A DNA stretch of 57,101 nucleotides from Bdellovibrio sp. (GTDB taxonomy: Bacteria > Bdellovibrionota > Bdellovibrionia > Bdellovibrionales > Bdellovibrionaceae). Both the position numbers and the translations under genes were made by a program. Location: NCBI GenBank assembly GCA_014376435.1, contig JACMRL010000041.1, positions 1 through 57,101 on the forward strand, in the 5' to 3' direction. The notes beneath the pieces are model-generated. The model was not told the origin of the DNA. It made no database searches and saw only the letters and a list, made by a program, of their open reading frames with translations. Below, piece after piece: positions 35,055 through 43,994 of the stretch (positions are counted from its first letter, which is position 1; the number at the start of each line of letters is the position of its first letter).

Positions 35055-35573
35055 ATGGAAATCAATAAATTAGAAAATAAGACGTGGATACGCGAACTTG
35101 TTTCGGCAGATGAGCAGCTTGAAAAATCTGTGATGATTGATATGAATTTGGGCTTGGATACGCAAAGAATTTTAGTGAACGACAGCATCGCATTTCTTTT
35201 GAGATTAAAAACTGACTTCGCCGAAACGGCGGGGCAATTCAATGAATTAAAACCGGGCGCTTTAGGGCGCATTAAAGTTTACGGCATCGCAAAAACTCAC
35301 GCAGACTTTATGTTATTCCGTAACGGTTATAAAATGATTTTCTCAATTAAAAATGCAGGCTTAATCAGTATGCGTTTTCACTACGTAGGTAATTTAGCTA
35401 TTCCACAACCCACACAAAAAGACAGTATGACGATTGTGGTGGATGAAGAATTAATCGAAGCCAAATGGGGAGCTTTCGAAGAAGTTCTTTGGACTTACAA
35501 AGGTTTAAGCTTCAAGGCGGAGTACTTAGTTCGCCACTACATGACTCTTTTTATTAAAGAGAGCTCTCGCTAG
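35055..35573 (+). CDS. conserved-looking protein of unknown function
   Basis: A 172-residue soluble protein without signal peptide or membrane helices. Its composition is balanced and the hydrophobic pattern (IAFLLRLKTDF, LGRIKVYGIAKTHADFMLF, MRFHYVGNLAIPQP) looks like a mixed alpha/beta or beta-sandwich domain. No motif allows a functional name. A GAGG lies about nine bases before the ATG. It is the last ordinary gene before a patch of accessory genes. Confidence 0.6.
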   Translation: MEINKLENKTWIRELVSADEQLEKSVMIDMNLGLDTQRILVNDSIAFLLRLKTDFAETAGQFNELKPGALGRIKVYGIAKTHADFMLFRNGYKMIFSIKNAGLISMRFHYVGNLAIPQPTQKDSMTIVVDEELIEAKWGAFEEVLWTYKGLSFKAEYLVRHYMTLFIKESSR

Positions 35574-35606
35574 TTTTTTAAAAAATACTATTGATTTAAG
35601 TAGCTT

Positions 35607-35638
35607 AGCATATTCTCCGCCGTAGTGGAGAATATGCT
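35607..35638. repeat. perfect 12-base inverted repeat in the AAA-ATPase promoter region
   Basis: AGCATATTCTCC (35607-35618) and its exact complement GGAGAATATGCT (35627-35638) flank an 8-base spacer. No T-run follows in either direction, so it is not a standard terminator. Its position between the 172-residue protein gene and the start of the AAA-DUF4143 ATPase suggests an operator for a dimeric regulator, or a strong RNA hairpin. Confidence 0.7.
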
Positions 35639-35672
35639 TGATAAAATACACTATCTGCTGCATTTTGTATAA

Positions 35673-36869
35673 ATGTCTGTAATTAAACGGTTTTTTAAGC
35701 TTCCGGGGCGATCTTTTTTACTGCTTGGCCCACGCGGGACCGGTAAAAGCACTTTGATACACCAACAGATCAAATCTGATTTAGAAATTGATTTACTTAA
35801 ATCAAAATATTTTTTGCCGCTTAACAGTAATCCATCGTTACTAGAAGACTGGACCAGCCAGCTAAAGGCTGGAGCTTGGATTTACATCGACGAAATTCAG
35901 AAAATACCGGCACTCATGGATGAAGTTCATTCGCTGTATGAAAATAAAAAATTTAATTTTGCACTCAGTGGATCAAGTGCTCGAAAATTAAAACGAGGCG
36001 GCGGGAACCTTTTAGCCGGTAGAGCAATATCAGTACAATTATTTCCATTTACGTATTTTGAATACAGTTCGATATATAGTTTAGATGAAGCAATTCAATG
36101 GGGATCTTTGCCGCAAGTTGTGACTGAGCCTGATTCAAAAATTGATTTTTTATATTCATATGTTGAAACATATTTACGTGAAGAATTGATTGAAGAGGGA
36201 ATGATCAGAAAACTAGAGCCTTTTTTACGAGTATTGCAGATTTTGGGTGTCTATAATGGCCAAGTATTAAATACAGAAAATATCGCTCGAGAAAGTTACG
36301 TTAGTAGAACAACTGTCGATAAATACTTTCAAGTCATCGAAGATACTTTGATTGGATTCCGATTGCAGCCTCTGAAGATTAAATGGAATAAGAAAGAACT
36401 GACACACCCTAAATTTTATTTATTCGATGTAGGAGTGGCGCGTGCCTGCGGCGGACTATTGAATCAAGAACTAGATCCTTCGCAATTAGGCCATGCGTTC
36501 GAATCTTTAGTGATTGGTGAGGTCAAAGCCTATAATAGTTATTTGAAACTAAATAGAACACTTTCTTATTACAAATACAGCGGCGGTTACGAAATTGATT
36601 TATTAATCGAATCCAGAAAAAAAACATTAACTGAGTCGGCATTATTTACGGCGATTGAAATTAAATTTGCAAAACTGTGGGATAGTAGATGGAATAGCGC
36701 ACTTTTTGATTTACAAGATAAATCCAAAGGTAAAATAAATCGCCTTGTGGGAGTTTACCGCGGAAGTAAAAAATTACACTTTAAAAATATCGAAATTTAT
36801 CCGGTTGAACAGTTTTTAGAATTATTAGCACAAGGTCAATTTTTAAATCCGCTCACTCAAAAAGACTAG
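35673..36869 (+). CDS. AAA_14-DUF4143 ATPase
   Basis: A 398-residue single-gene ATPase of the AAA_14 plus DUF4143 type. Walker A is LGPRGTGKST (about 18-27), Walker B is WIYIDEIQ (about 68-75), and a sensor-like SGSSARKL follows. The C-terminal DUF4143 region carries a nuclease-like PD-(D/E)xK motif set: GGYEIDLLIE and AIEIKFAK. This family is widespread, patchily distributed and of unsettled function, with suggestions of toxin or defence-like activity. No Shine-Dalgarno precedes the ATG. Flanked by a perfect inverted repeat upstream and a pseudogene downstream, so this could be an acquired locus. Confidence 0.85.
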   Translation: MSVIKRFFKLPGRSFLLLGPRGTGKSTLIHQQIKSDLEIDLLKSKYFLPLNSNPSLLEDWTSQLKAGAWIYIDEIQKIPALMDEVHSLYENKKFNFALSGSSARKLKRGGGNLLAGRAISVQLFPFTYFEYSSIYSLDEAIQWGSLPQVVTEPDSKIDFLYSYVETYLREELIEEGMIRKLEPFLRVLQILGVYNGQVLNTENIARESYVSRTTVDKYFQVIEDTLIGFRLQPLKIKWNKKELTHPKFYLFDVGVARACGGLLNQELDPSQLGHAFESLVIGEVKAYNSYLKLNRTLSYYKYSGGYEIDLLIESRKKTLTESALFTAIEIKFAKLWDSRWNSALFDLQDKSKGKINRLVGVYRGSKKLHFKNIEIYPVEQFLELLAQGQFLNPLTQKD

Positions 36870-36873
36870 TATA

Positions 36874-37281
36874 CTATTTCTTATCTGATTTTAACTTTTT
36901 GCGTTTTAACGATGAAGGTTCACGTTTTATTTTACTCTCTAATGCGCAAATTTCAGTTAACGGAATTACTCTTGGAGTTTTCAGCTGAAGTTCTGCGGCC
37001 CACTCTAAAGCCATTAAAAGATTATATCTGTCTTCATTAATTTCGCTGTTTTTTAAATAGAAAAATAGTTTGTTTGCTAAGTAAGGCGTACGTTTCTCGG
37101 GCGCTAGTGAAAGTTCATTATAAAGATATTCAAATAAATGAGCGCGCTTGTAGGCTTGAAATTCAATCGGTTGAAGACTTTTAATATCACCTCTAAATGG
37201 CCACCGCGCAGAACGGCAATCAGACGCTGATGAAAAAATTGTCGTAAATAAAACCAAAGTGAAAATGAATACTATTTGCAT
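36874..37281 (-). CDS. small secreted protein, unknown function
   Basis: A 135-residue protein with a signal peptide (MQIVFIFTLVLFTTIFSSAS) and two cysteines in the mature part (SDCRSARWPF and LTEICALES). It is basic toward the C terminus (SLKRKKLKSDKK) and helical in the middle. No family recognised. Its start overlaps the TAG of the pseudogene upstream by ten bases, so it was probably co-transcribed with that gene before its decay. A GGAGTC lies upstream of the ATG. Confidence 0.55.
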   Translation of the reverse strand: MQIVFIFTLVLFTTIFSSASDCRSARWPFRGDIKSLQPIEFQAYKRAHLFEYLYNELSLAPEKRTPYLANKLFFYLKNSEINEDRYNLLMALEWAAELQLKTPRVIPLTEICALESKIKREPSSLKRKKLKSDKK

Positions 37282-38017
37282 TGAGACTCCTGTAGCTCGA
37301 TCGCATACTGGCCATCTTTTTCAAATTGACGGTAAATTGTCTTTGAATCTTGAGAGCCAAGTTTGTTTGCAAGGTATCGCGTTGGTACGTAAACCTGCTT
37401 GATGCACGAATTTTCTTAAATTAAATTCTCGATGAATTCAACGGTTTTGTTCGGACAATAACTTTTAAAGCGTTCATCATCATCAACGTAAGGGCGCGAG
37501 GAACTTTGTACTTGATTAACTGGGCCTAGTATATCGTCGGCAACAAACGGATGAAAATTAGATTGGATGAAACGAGGAGCTTGAGTGCAATTGATTGGAT
37601 TATTTTTTTGATTATTTTCCAATAAGTTAAAACGAGCATGACAAAATTTAGCTACCGTTAAAAACTCTGAAGCATATTTTTTCATTTGCTCTTCAGTAGC
37701 TTCTTTTGCAGCTAAAAAAATACGTTCATCGTGATTGACATTCAATCCGCAAATGCCCATTTGACAGGAAGGATTGTAAGCAGAATTATAGTAATGGCTG
37801 AGGTTACTCCATATTTTTGCGCAGCTGATTTAATTTATTTTTGAACATCTGCATCTTTTAATAAAGCTAAAATTTCTGATTTTGGCTTAAGCCATGTACC
37901 ATCACTTGATTTTAATCTCGCGCGAAAGTGATCACGCCTACATACTTCAACGAACTTGGCATCCCAATCGTTGGCCGCAGCAAAAAATGAAATTGCAAAT
38001 AAAATTAAAATTCTCAC
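37272..38017 (-). pseudogene. decayed gene for a secreted cysteine-rich protein (two frameshifts, one nonsense)
   Basis: One ancestral protein of about 245 residues can be followed through three breaks. The first piece, ATG at 38017 to a TAA at 37835, has a signal peptide (MRILILFAISFFAAAND) and ends LLKDADVQK. A shift at an A-run carries on as NKLNQLRKN. A second shift at another A-run carries on as WSNLSHYYNSAYNPSCQ into MGICGLNVNHDE (frame 37760-37416). After the TAA at 37416 the same frame stays open for 46 codons (ENSCIKQVYVPTRYLANKLG to QESQCK) to a TAG at 37272. Function is unknown. Alternatively the pieces could be two small genes, but the continuous in-frame extension past the TAA argues for decay. 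Confidence 0.65.
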
Positions 38018-38141
38018 TCATCACTTTTCGGTTTATTGAAAGAATAAATTAAGGCCTGCCTAGCTCGACTTAGGTCGTATTTATAGAATGCTTTAGACAT
38101 AGAAAGTTCGAAAGATTTTTAAAACCTTTCGAACTTTAAAA

Positions 38142-40454
38142 CTAATTCTGTGGACAGTCGTAACCTAATTGAAGCGTGCGTCCTGCCGGAATCGCTGGGC
38201 TAAACGTCACTGTGTTATTTACGATTTGTACTGATACTGCGCCGATTGAAGGTGTGACCGTCACATTAATATCGCCCACCGGAGCACACTCTAACGGAAC
38301 CGATGCTAATGAATTCACGATGCGATCTTTGAAGTAATAAAGATTTGACGAGTAATCAGACGCACAAATATCTCCTACCGAACCACCCGTTAACTGTGAT
38401 AGTTCGCTGTATTTATAACCGTAATGGCTTTTTGCGCCTTCCGCATCTTGAGCCGCCATACAAGTTGCATCACCTGGTTTAACGATGATCGAATTGAATG
38501 TAAAACGCTTGTTAAGACCAAAAGACTGTTTGATTTTATTTACGTAACCTTGTGGTTGGTCGTCTGCCTCAAGAGGTTGTAATTCTCCCGCGTAATAAGC
38601 TTGCGTTGCATCTCCACCGACTGAGCGAACATCTTCATCCGAAATTAAAATTACGGCTAATGAGGCATCGGCGCGGTAACAAGAATTATATTGTTTGTAT
38701 TCCGCATGCCACCAAGCCGCTTTAATTCCGCGCTCGTCATCGGTACCAATCCAACCAGCACCAATCGCCGCCACTGTATTTGTAAAGATTGAATAGGGAT
38801 CTGCCGCACCTGCTTTAAGAACCCATTGCGGCGAACCTAGGTAGTTCACCCAATTTCTTGAAGCTCCCCAATATAACACACCGTTATTATTTACATCCTG
38901 CGCGCGGGTCACGGTCGCACACATTTGCCAATCAATTCCCGAAGACGTCAAGTCGTTCACGAATCCTTGTAAGCGTCCTCCTAAACGAGTGTTTTCTGGC
39001 GACATTGAATTTGAATCATCAAATACCATAACCACATCGACTTTATTATCGGTCACTTGCACTAACTTAGAAAAACCAACGCGACGAACTGGTGTAACCG
39101 CGGGGCCAACCGTTAATGTTAACGGCGTTGGGCTGGCGTAAGCATTGTAACCAGGCGCTGTTGCCGCAAGGTAAATCAAGTATACACCTTGACCTAAAGT
39201 TGTAAAATCTGGGGTAGAGCTTGCGCCACTTAAACCGGTCACCGTCGTTGGCGTTCCGTTTTTAGTAACTGTCCAGGTGTTAGTAGCCGCTGACGGAACG
39301 CAACCCGCGGTCAACGTTGGATTTGGACCGGCGGTTGTAATTGTTAACGCCGTCGAAGTTCCGTTTAATCTGGGCGCGCAATTAAGTGCTGTTCCTGCAC
39401 CTGAGTTATCAACCGTTAATGTTAACGGCGTCGTTGTATTCCAAGCCGTGTAACCATTTGTAGTTGCATTTAAATAAACTAAATAAGTTCCTGTGCCTAA
39501 AGCTACAAAGTTAGGATTTGAATTTGCACCCGTTAAATTAGGAACCGTAACCGGTGTTCCATTTCTAGTAGCTGACCAAGTATAAGTTGAAGAAGCCGGA
39601 AGACAGTTTGCACTGATCAGTGGATTCGCTGAAGCTGAAGTTAATGTTAATGAATTCAGTGATCCATTAATTTTCGGATTACAATCTACGGCTAAAGTAA
39701 TGCTTGTTCCATTCACCGTTACAACTAATGGAGTTGAACTTTGCCAGTGCTGTGAACCTGTGGCCGTTGCATATAGATAAAGATTATAAACGCCGGCACC
39801 CATTGATTTTAAATCAGGAGTTGAAGCGGCTCCGCTTAAGCCACCAATAACCGTGGCAACTCCATTTTTAGTCGCGGTCCATACGTAACTTCCCGCGGCC
39901 GGAGAACAATTTGCTGTGACCGCTGCGTTATTATCATTTTGATTAACAGTCACACTAGTTAATGTGGCATTTAATTTCGGATCACAGACTAAAGTATTAC
40001 CAATATTACCCACGATAAATTCTAAAGGAGTCGACGCATTGTAAGGAGTTAATGCTCCACCCGTTTGTGTTGCCGTTAAAAAAACATAGTAGGCACCGGC
40101 ACCCAATCCACGAAAATCAACGGCCGTTGGGGTTGCACCAGATAATCCCGGAATTGTAGTTGCTACGATGGATGAATCAGATCTTTTTACAACCCAAATA
40201 TAATCTACATTCGAAGGTGAACAGTTCGCGTTAACATTCGCTGTGGAAGCACCGCTTAAGGGGAAAGTAAAAGTGGTACTTGTTCCATTAATCTTCGGGT
40301 CACACTGTACTGCCGAAGCATTACACGAAGCACCCGTACAGCTTGGTTGAATTGCAAAGCTTGTTGCCTTCGAAAATTTAACTGGCGCACATGATGTCGT
40401 CGTTAAAACATAAAGACAAAGAACACCCGAAAACAGAAATTTTAGACAATTCAT
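38142..40454 (-). CDS. VWA-domain lipoprotein with four tandem Ig-like repeats, putative surface adhesin
   Basis: A 770-residue lipoprotein (signal peptide, lipobox TTTSC, Cys22). Residues 51-458 are four tandem repeats of about 100 residues, each starting with CDPKING or a close variant, with a second cysteine in A(N/G)C.P about 27 residues later. Each ends in TPL.LTV, typical of bacterial Ig-like beta-sandwiches with one disulfide. Residues about 465-700 are a von Willebrand A domain with the metal-dependent adhesion motif VVMVFDDSNSMS. The final 70 residues are a further beta domain. The architecture fits an outer-surface adhesin or sensor; a role in prey contact is a guess. Only weak ribosome-site sequence precedes the ATG. 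Confidence 0.82.
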   Translation of the reverse strand: MNCLKFLFSGVLCLYVLTTTSCAPVKFSKATSFAIQPSCTGASCNASAVQCDPKINGTSTTFTFPLSGASTANVNANCSPSNVDYIWVVKRSDSSIVATTIPGLSGATPTAVDFRGLGAGAYYVFLTATQTGGALTPYNASTPLEFIVGNIGNTLVCDPKLNATLTSVTVNQNDNNAAVTANCSPAAGSYVWTATKNGVATVIGGLSGAASTPDLKSMGAGVYNLYLYATATGSQHWQSSTPLVVTVNGTSITLAVDCNPKINGSLNSLTLTSASANPLISANCLPASSTYTWSATRNGTPVTVPNLTGANSNPNFVALGTGTYLVYLNATTNGYTAWNTTTPLTLTVDNSGAGTALNCAPRLNGTSTALTITTAGPNPTLTAGCVPSAATNTWTVTKNGTPTTVTGLSGASSTPDFTTLGQGVYLIYLAATAPGYNAYASPTPLTLTVGPAVTPVRRVGFSKLVQVTDNKVDVVMVFDDSNSMSPENTRLGGRLQGFVNDLTSSGIDWQMCATVTRAQDVNNNGVLYWGASRNWVNYLGSPQWVLKAGAADPYSIFTNTVAAIGAGWIGTDDERGIKAAWWHAEYKQYNSCYRADASLAVILISDEDVRSVGGDATQAYYAGELQPLEADDQPQGYVNKIKQSFGLNKRFTFNSIIVKPGDATCMAAQDAEGAKSHYGYKYSELSQLTGGSVGDICASDYSSNLYYFKDRIVNSLASVPLECAPVGDINVTVTPSIGAVSVQIVNNTVTFSPAIPAGRTLQLGYDCPQN
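39080..40304 (-). repeat. four tandem protein repeats of about 100 codons
   Basis: Within the VWA lipoprotein the repeats start at residues 51, 157, 258 and 359 (CDPKINGTST, CDPKLNATLT, CNPKINGSLN, CAPRLNGTST). Spacings are 106, 101 and 101 residues. Each has a WxxxK/R-NG core (VWTATKNG, TWSATRNG, TWTVTKNG) and a GxGxY/YL strand. Divergence between copies shows old duplication, with no recent perfect nucleotide repeat. Confidence 0.85.
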
Positions 40455-40551
40455 TTATTTCCCCTATTTTTGACAGTCTCAGGATAGATCAATTCTCAGA
40501 CTGAGCAAAGGGGGCTTTAGTCTGGTTATTCAAAATGAGGCACTAGACCTA

Positions 40552-40581
40552 TTGAGATGAATCAAAATAAGACGGTAAAAT
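40552..40581 (+). promoter_or_regulatory. possible sigma-70-type promoter of the DUF2802 gene
   Basis: TTGAGA at 40552-40557 and TAAAAT at 40576-40581 with 18 bases between. Each hexamer matches the consensus at five of six positions. The predicted transcript would begin just before the GGAGG ribosome site, leaving a short leader. Confidence 0.35.
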
Positions 40582-40600
40582 AGGGAGTGGAGGACTTACC

Positions 40601-41407
40601 ATGAATTACTGGTTACTAACGTTGTCTTTAATGAATGTACTTTTATTTTCTTTTATTTTGTTTAGCTGGTTAACCAAAAACAAAAGTAAAGTTGAAGATC
40701 AAAGGCTGACGAAGGGTTTGCAGCTTTTACAAAATAAAATTTCGATCCTGCAAGATCTATCAGATAAGTCCGACGAGCAAGTTCGCCGCTGGGTGCACCT
40801 AATCGAGCAAAAATCGATGGCCGTGCAAGATCAGCTAACTTTATCAGATGAAAAGATCATCCAAATCGAAAGCGCCCTATCTAAGGCTTTAGATGTTTCT
40901 AAAATATTCTACGAACAAGTTCCGCACGCCGAAATAGTCGATCGCCAAAAAACCAGTAAATATGTTCAGGCTGCTAAATTAGCAAACCAAGGTTTTACGA
41001 CCGAACAAATTGGGCAAAAAATTGATATGAGCCCCGCCGAAATTGAAATGATTATTAAAATGAATCGCGAACAACTTCAGTTCTCGGAAGAAAGTCTTCC
41101 GGCCTGGGTACAAGAACCCACACAAGATTTATCATCTGAACAACGCCAACAAGAAGTAGCTGATTTTGGTTCACAACTTAAAAAAATGAATCAAATGGTC
41201 TCTTCCACGGCGTTTGATATTGAGAAACCTGATTTGACTTCGATGGATTCAATCCGCCAGCAATTTAACGATTCTATTTCGCAAAACTCCGCCCACGTTC
41301 CACAAACGTTTTTAGATGAGAAAAAAACTGAAACGATTACTAAAGCAGCCGACGGCAAAACGGTGAAGCCTTTTGAATTTCGTAAAATCGTTGTTAATAA
41401 AAATTAA
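40601..41407 (+). CDS. DUF2802-family protein with N-terminal membrane anchor
   Basis: A 268-residue protein with one N-terminal membrane helix (LLTLSLMNVLLFSFILFSW), a coiled coil (about 30-105) and a DUF2802 domain with LLQNKISILQDLSDKSDEQV and the helix-turn-helix-like KYVQAAKLANQGFTTEQIGQ. The C-terminal 100 residues are polar and probably disordered. DUF2802 proteins often occur next to flagellar export and chemotaxis genes, but here the neighbours are a kinase gene and a VWA lipoprotein gene. A GGAGG lies seven bases before the ATG. It overlaps the convergent kinase gene by 14 bases. Confidence 0.75.
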   Translation: MNYWLLTLSLMNVLLFSFILFSWLTKNKSKVEDQRLTKGLQLLQNKISILQDLSDKSDEQVRRWVHLIEQKSMAVQDQLTLSDEKIIQIESALSKALDVSKIFYEQVPHAEIVDRQKTSKYVQAAKLANQGFTTEQIGQKIDMSPAEIEMIIKMNREQLQFSEESLPAWVQEPTQDLSSEQRQQEVADFGSQLKKMNQMVSSTAFDIEKPDLTSMDSIRQQFNDSISQNSAHVPQTFLDEKKTETITKAADGKTVKPFEFRKIVVNKN

Positions 41408-43964
41408 TTTTTTGAAGCAGGGCTTGAATTTCGTTTAGCAGAAGTTGTGACGACACAGGTTTTGACACGTGAGTTTGAAAACCCGCTTTCACAATGGTGT
41501 CTTTTTCTTCCTTACGTACGTATGCCGTTAACGCGATCGCGGGTATATTCTGTGCGGTTGATTTCTTTTCACGCAGAGCTTTTATGAACTCGATTCCGCT
41601 TTCTTCCGGCATACCCACGTCGCTGACGATGATATCCGGCGTGAAGCTAGCCAACTTCGCACGAGCCTCGTTCGCAGATTCGGCCTCTACAACATAAGCG
41701 CCCGCGCGATTTAAAATAAGCTTAATCAGCATGCGACTGTCTTCGGAATCTTCCACTAATAATATTTTAATATTTTTTAATTCGGCTTTAGCTTTTTGTT
41801 CAATCAGGGTTTCGACAAGAATTTCTTTTTTCTGGTCGGGATTTAATTTTGAAATTTGTCCAGTCATTGGAAGAGTTATTTGAAACGTCGCGCCTTGGTC
41901 TTTACCCTTACTTAAAGCTTGGACAATTCCGCCGTGCATTTCCACTAAGTGACGAACGATCGATAAGCCTAAACCTAAGCCGCCGTATTTACGGGTCGTG
42001 CTTGAATCCTCTTGGCGAAAGCGATCAAAAACGTAAGGCAAAAAATCGGGATCAATACCGCGTCCGGTGTCGGTCACCGCTATGCCCCACTGACTAAGTT
42101 CTCGGTTTACTTTAACTGTCACCCGGCCACCCTGCGGAGTGAACTTAACAGCGTTTGAAATAAGATTCCAAATAATTTGATGTAGACGCGTTGGATCTGC
42201 AAGTACCGCTTCAGGTGACTGCGAAGTATCAGAAACTAAAATAATACCTTTAGCTTCGGCGGTGTTTTGCAAGCTATTAACAATGTTTGTTACCGTATCA
42301 GCGGGAACCACTTGCGTAGGTTTATACGAAACTTTTCCTGTAATAATCGAAGAAACATCCAGTAAATCCGCAATCAAGCCCGTCTGCGTTTTAGCATTTC
42401 TAAAAATAGCCTCAACCGAACTTTTAATTTGTGCGCGATCCAAATCATTATATTCTGACTTCAATATCTCTGCGTGACCTAAAATAACATTGAGTGGAGT
42501 TCTCAATTCATGCGATAAAGTTGCTAAAAATTCGTCTTTAATTCGATTTAAATTTCGCGCCTCTTTGTACAACTGTGCATTCTCTACGGCCGCCCCTGCG
42601 CGCTCGCCGATTTCTTCCGCTAAGTGTAAATCTGTCTGAGTAAAGCTTCGCTTTGATTCTTCCGTTGTCACCAAAGTTAAGGCTCCTAAAACCTTGCCAC
42701 GCGCGCGAATCGGTGCACAAATACAAGAGCGTAAACCAATACTTTGTAATAGATTAAGATGCTCTTGATTAATGGCCGAAGCTTTTAATAAATCAAAAGA
42801 AATTTCGGATAACATTTCCGAACGACCTGTTCGTACCACATTCGCCGAGCCAAAAGTTGCATTTGGATCAGGTGGATATTTCCCCAGTAATTCCCAGGCC
42901 CATTTTATTTTTTCGGGGTTTTGATGAGCCACCGCAATTTGTTTTAAGCTTCCATCTGGTTGTAATAACTCGACGGCGCACCAGTCAGCAATCGCGGGGA
43001 CCGATAAATTAGTTAGATTAATTAAAGTTAATTCGTAATCTAGAGTTGAACCCAGTTGCGCACTGGCTTCGGAAAGAAATTTAAATCTTTTCGAAGTGCG
43101 CTCATCTTCTTTTTTAGAAATTCGTTCTTCAATAAAAAGCAGACGCTCTTTTTCAAGTTTTTTTAACTCCGTTACATCTTCCGATATTCCTAGCAGATAC
43201 CGGGGCACGCCGGCCGAGTCATAAACCGGAAGCTTTTTTGTATGTAGCGTACGCATTCCTGTTTGAGTCGAAATTGGTTCTTCTGAAATATCAACCAGCG
43301 TTTTACCCGCAATTACGGCGCGATCTTTTGCTTGGAAGGCCTCCGCCTGGTCCGAGGGAAATAAATCATAATCGCTTTTTCCAATTAAATGTTCTCTTCC
43401 TATCCCAATGAGATCTTCACCGGCACGGTTAAATCTGACAAATTTCAAATGTTCAGCATCTTTGACAAAAATCATATTCGGAATATTTTCAATCACCGTA
43501 TCTAGGAACGCATTAGTTTGCGTAAGTTCAAGAGTACGCTCGGTTACTTTTTGTTCTAGGCTTTCTTTGGTAATTTTTAAAATTTCTTCAATTTTTTTCT
43601 GTTCTTCAATATCGGTAATGGTGCCAATCCATCGTTTAATTTGCCCGTGCGCATCTTTTTCCGGAGCCGAACAACCCAAATGCCAATGGTAAACTCCATC
43701 GTGACGACGAAGACGATATTCTTGTAACCAATGAGTTTCCGTAGATTTCGCTAACTTCCAAGATTTTAGAATTAGTTCGATATCATCCGGATGAGTAAAT
43801 TCAAACATGTTATCTAAATTAATACTTAATGAAGTACCCGTGTATTCATACCAACGTTCATTTATATAAAGGATATTCCACTGGGGATCTGAGATAAATA
43901 CAATCTGTGGCATCGTCGCCAACAGCTGCTGAAATTCTTCTGTAGTACCAAGAATTTTTTTCAT
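41394..43964 (-). CDS. hybrid sensor histidine kinase (PAS-PAS-GAF-HisKA-HATPase-REC)
   Basis: An 856-residue cytosolic signal-transduction protein without membrane helices. Domains in order: PAS with PAC (about 8-130), a coiled-coil linker, a second PAS (about 150-270), GAF (about 295-465), HisKA with the phospho-accepting His in LSHELRTPLNV, HATPase with N box NLISNAVKF and G boxes VTDTGRGID and GGLGLGLSI, and a receiver domain (about 728-850) with phospho-Asp in IIVSDVGMPEESG. The PAS and GAF domains could sense a small molecule or redox state; ligand unknown. Tandem kinase-receiver layout implies a phosphorelay partner elsewhere. It lies 30 bases after aspC and ends the minus-strand operon. 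Confidence 0.9.
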   Translation of the reverse strand: MKKILGTTEEFQQLLATMPQIVFISDPQWNILYINERWYEYTGTSLSINLDNMFEFTHPDDIELILKSWKLAKSTETHWLQEYRLRRHDGVYHWHLGCSAPEKDAHGQIKRWIGTITDIEEQKKIEEILKITKESLEQKVTERTLELTQTNAFLDTVIENIPNMIFVKDAEHLKFVRFNRAGEDLIGIGREHLIGKSDYDLFPSDQAEAFQAKDRAVIAGKTLVDISEEPISTQTGMRTLHTKKLPVYDSAGVPRYLLGISEDVTELKKLEKERLLFIEERISKKEDERTSKRFKFLSEASAQLGSTLDYELTLINLTNLSVPAIADWCAVELLQPDGSLKQIAVAHQNPEKIKWAWELLGKYPPDPNATFGSANVVRTGRSEMLSEISFDLLKASAINQEHLNLLQSIGLRSCICAPIRARGKVLGALTLVTTEESKRSFTQTDLHLAEEIGERAGAAVENAQLYKEARNLNRIKDEFLATLSHELRTPLNVILGHAEILKSEYNDLDRAQIKSSVEAIFRNAKTQTGLIADLLDVSSIITGKVSYKPTQVVPADTVTNIVNSLQNTAEAKGIILVSDTSQSPEAVLADPTRLHQIIWNLISNAVKFTPQGGRVTVKVNRELSQWGIAVTDTGRGIDPDFLPYVFDRFRQEDSSTTRKYGGLGLGLSIVRHLVEMHGGIVQALSKGKDQGATFQITLPMTGQISKLNPDQKKEILVETLIEQKAKAELKNIKILLVEDSEDSRMLIKLILNRAGAYVVEAESANEARAKLASFTPDIIVSDVGMPEESGIEFIKALREKKSTAQNIPAIALTAYVRKEEKDTIVKAGFQTHVSKPVSSQLLLNEIQALLQKINFY

Positions 43965-43994
43965 GAATCGCTTTCATAACCAAAGGGCCTTAAG

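Noticed and set aside
37272..37760. Selenocysteine or programmed stop read-through in the decayed gene
   Set aside because: The stop is TAA, which is not used for selenocysteine, and two frameshifts upstream make simple decay the better explanation.
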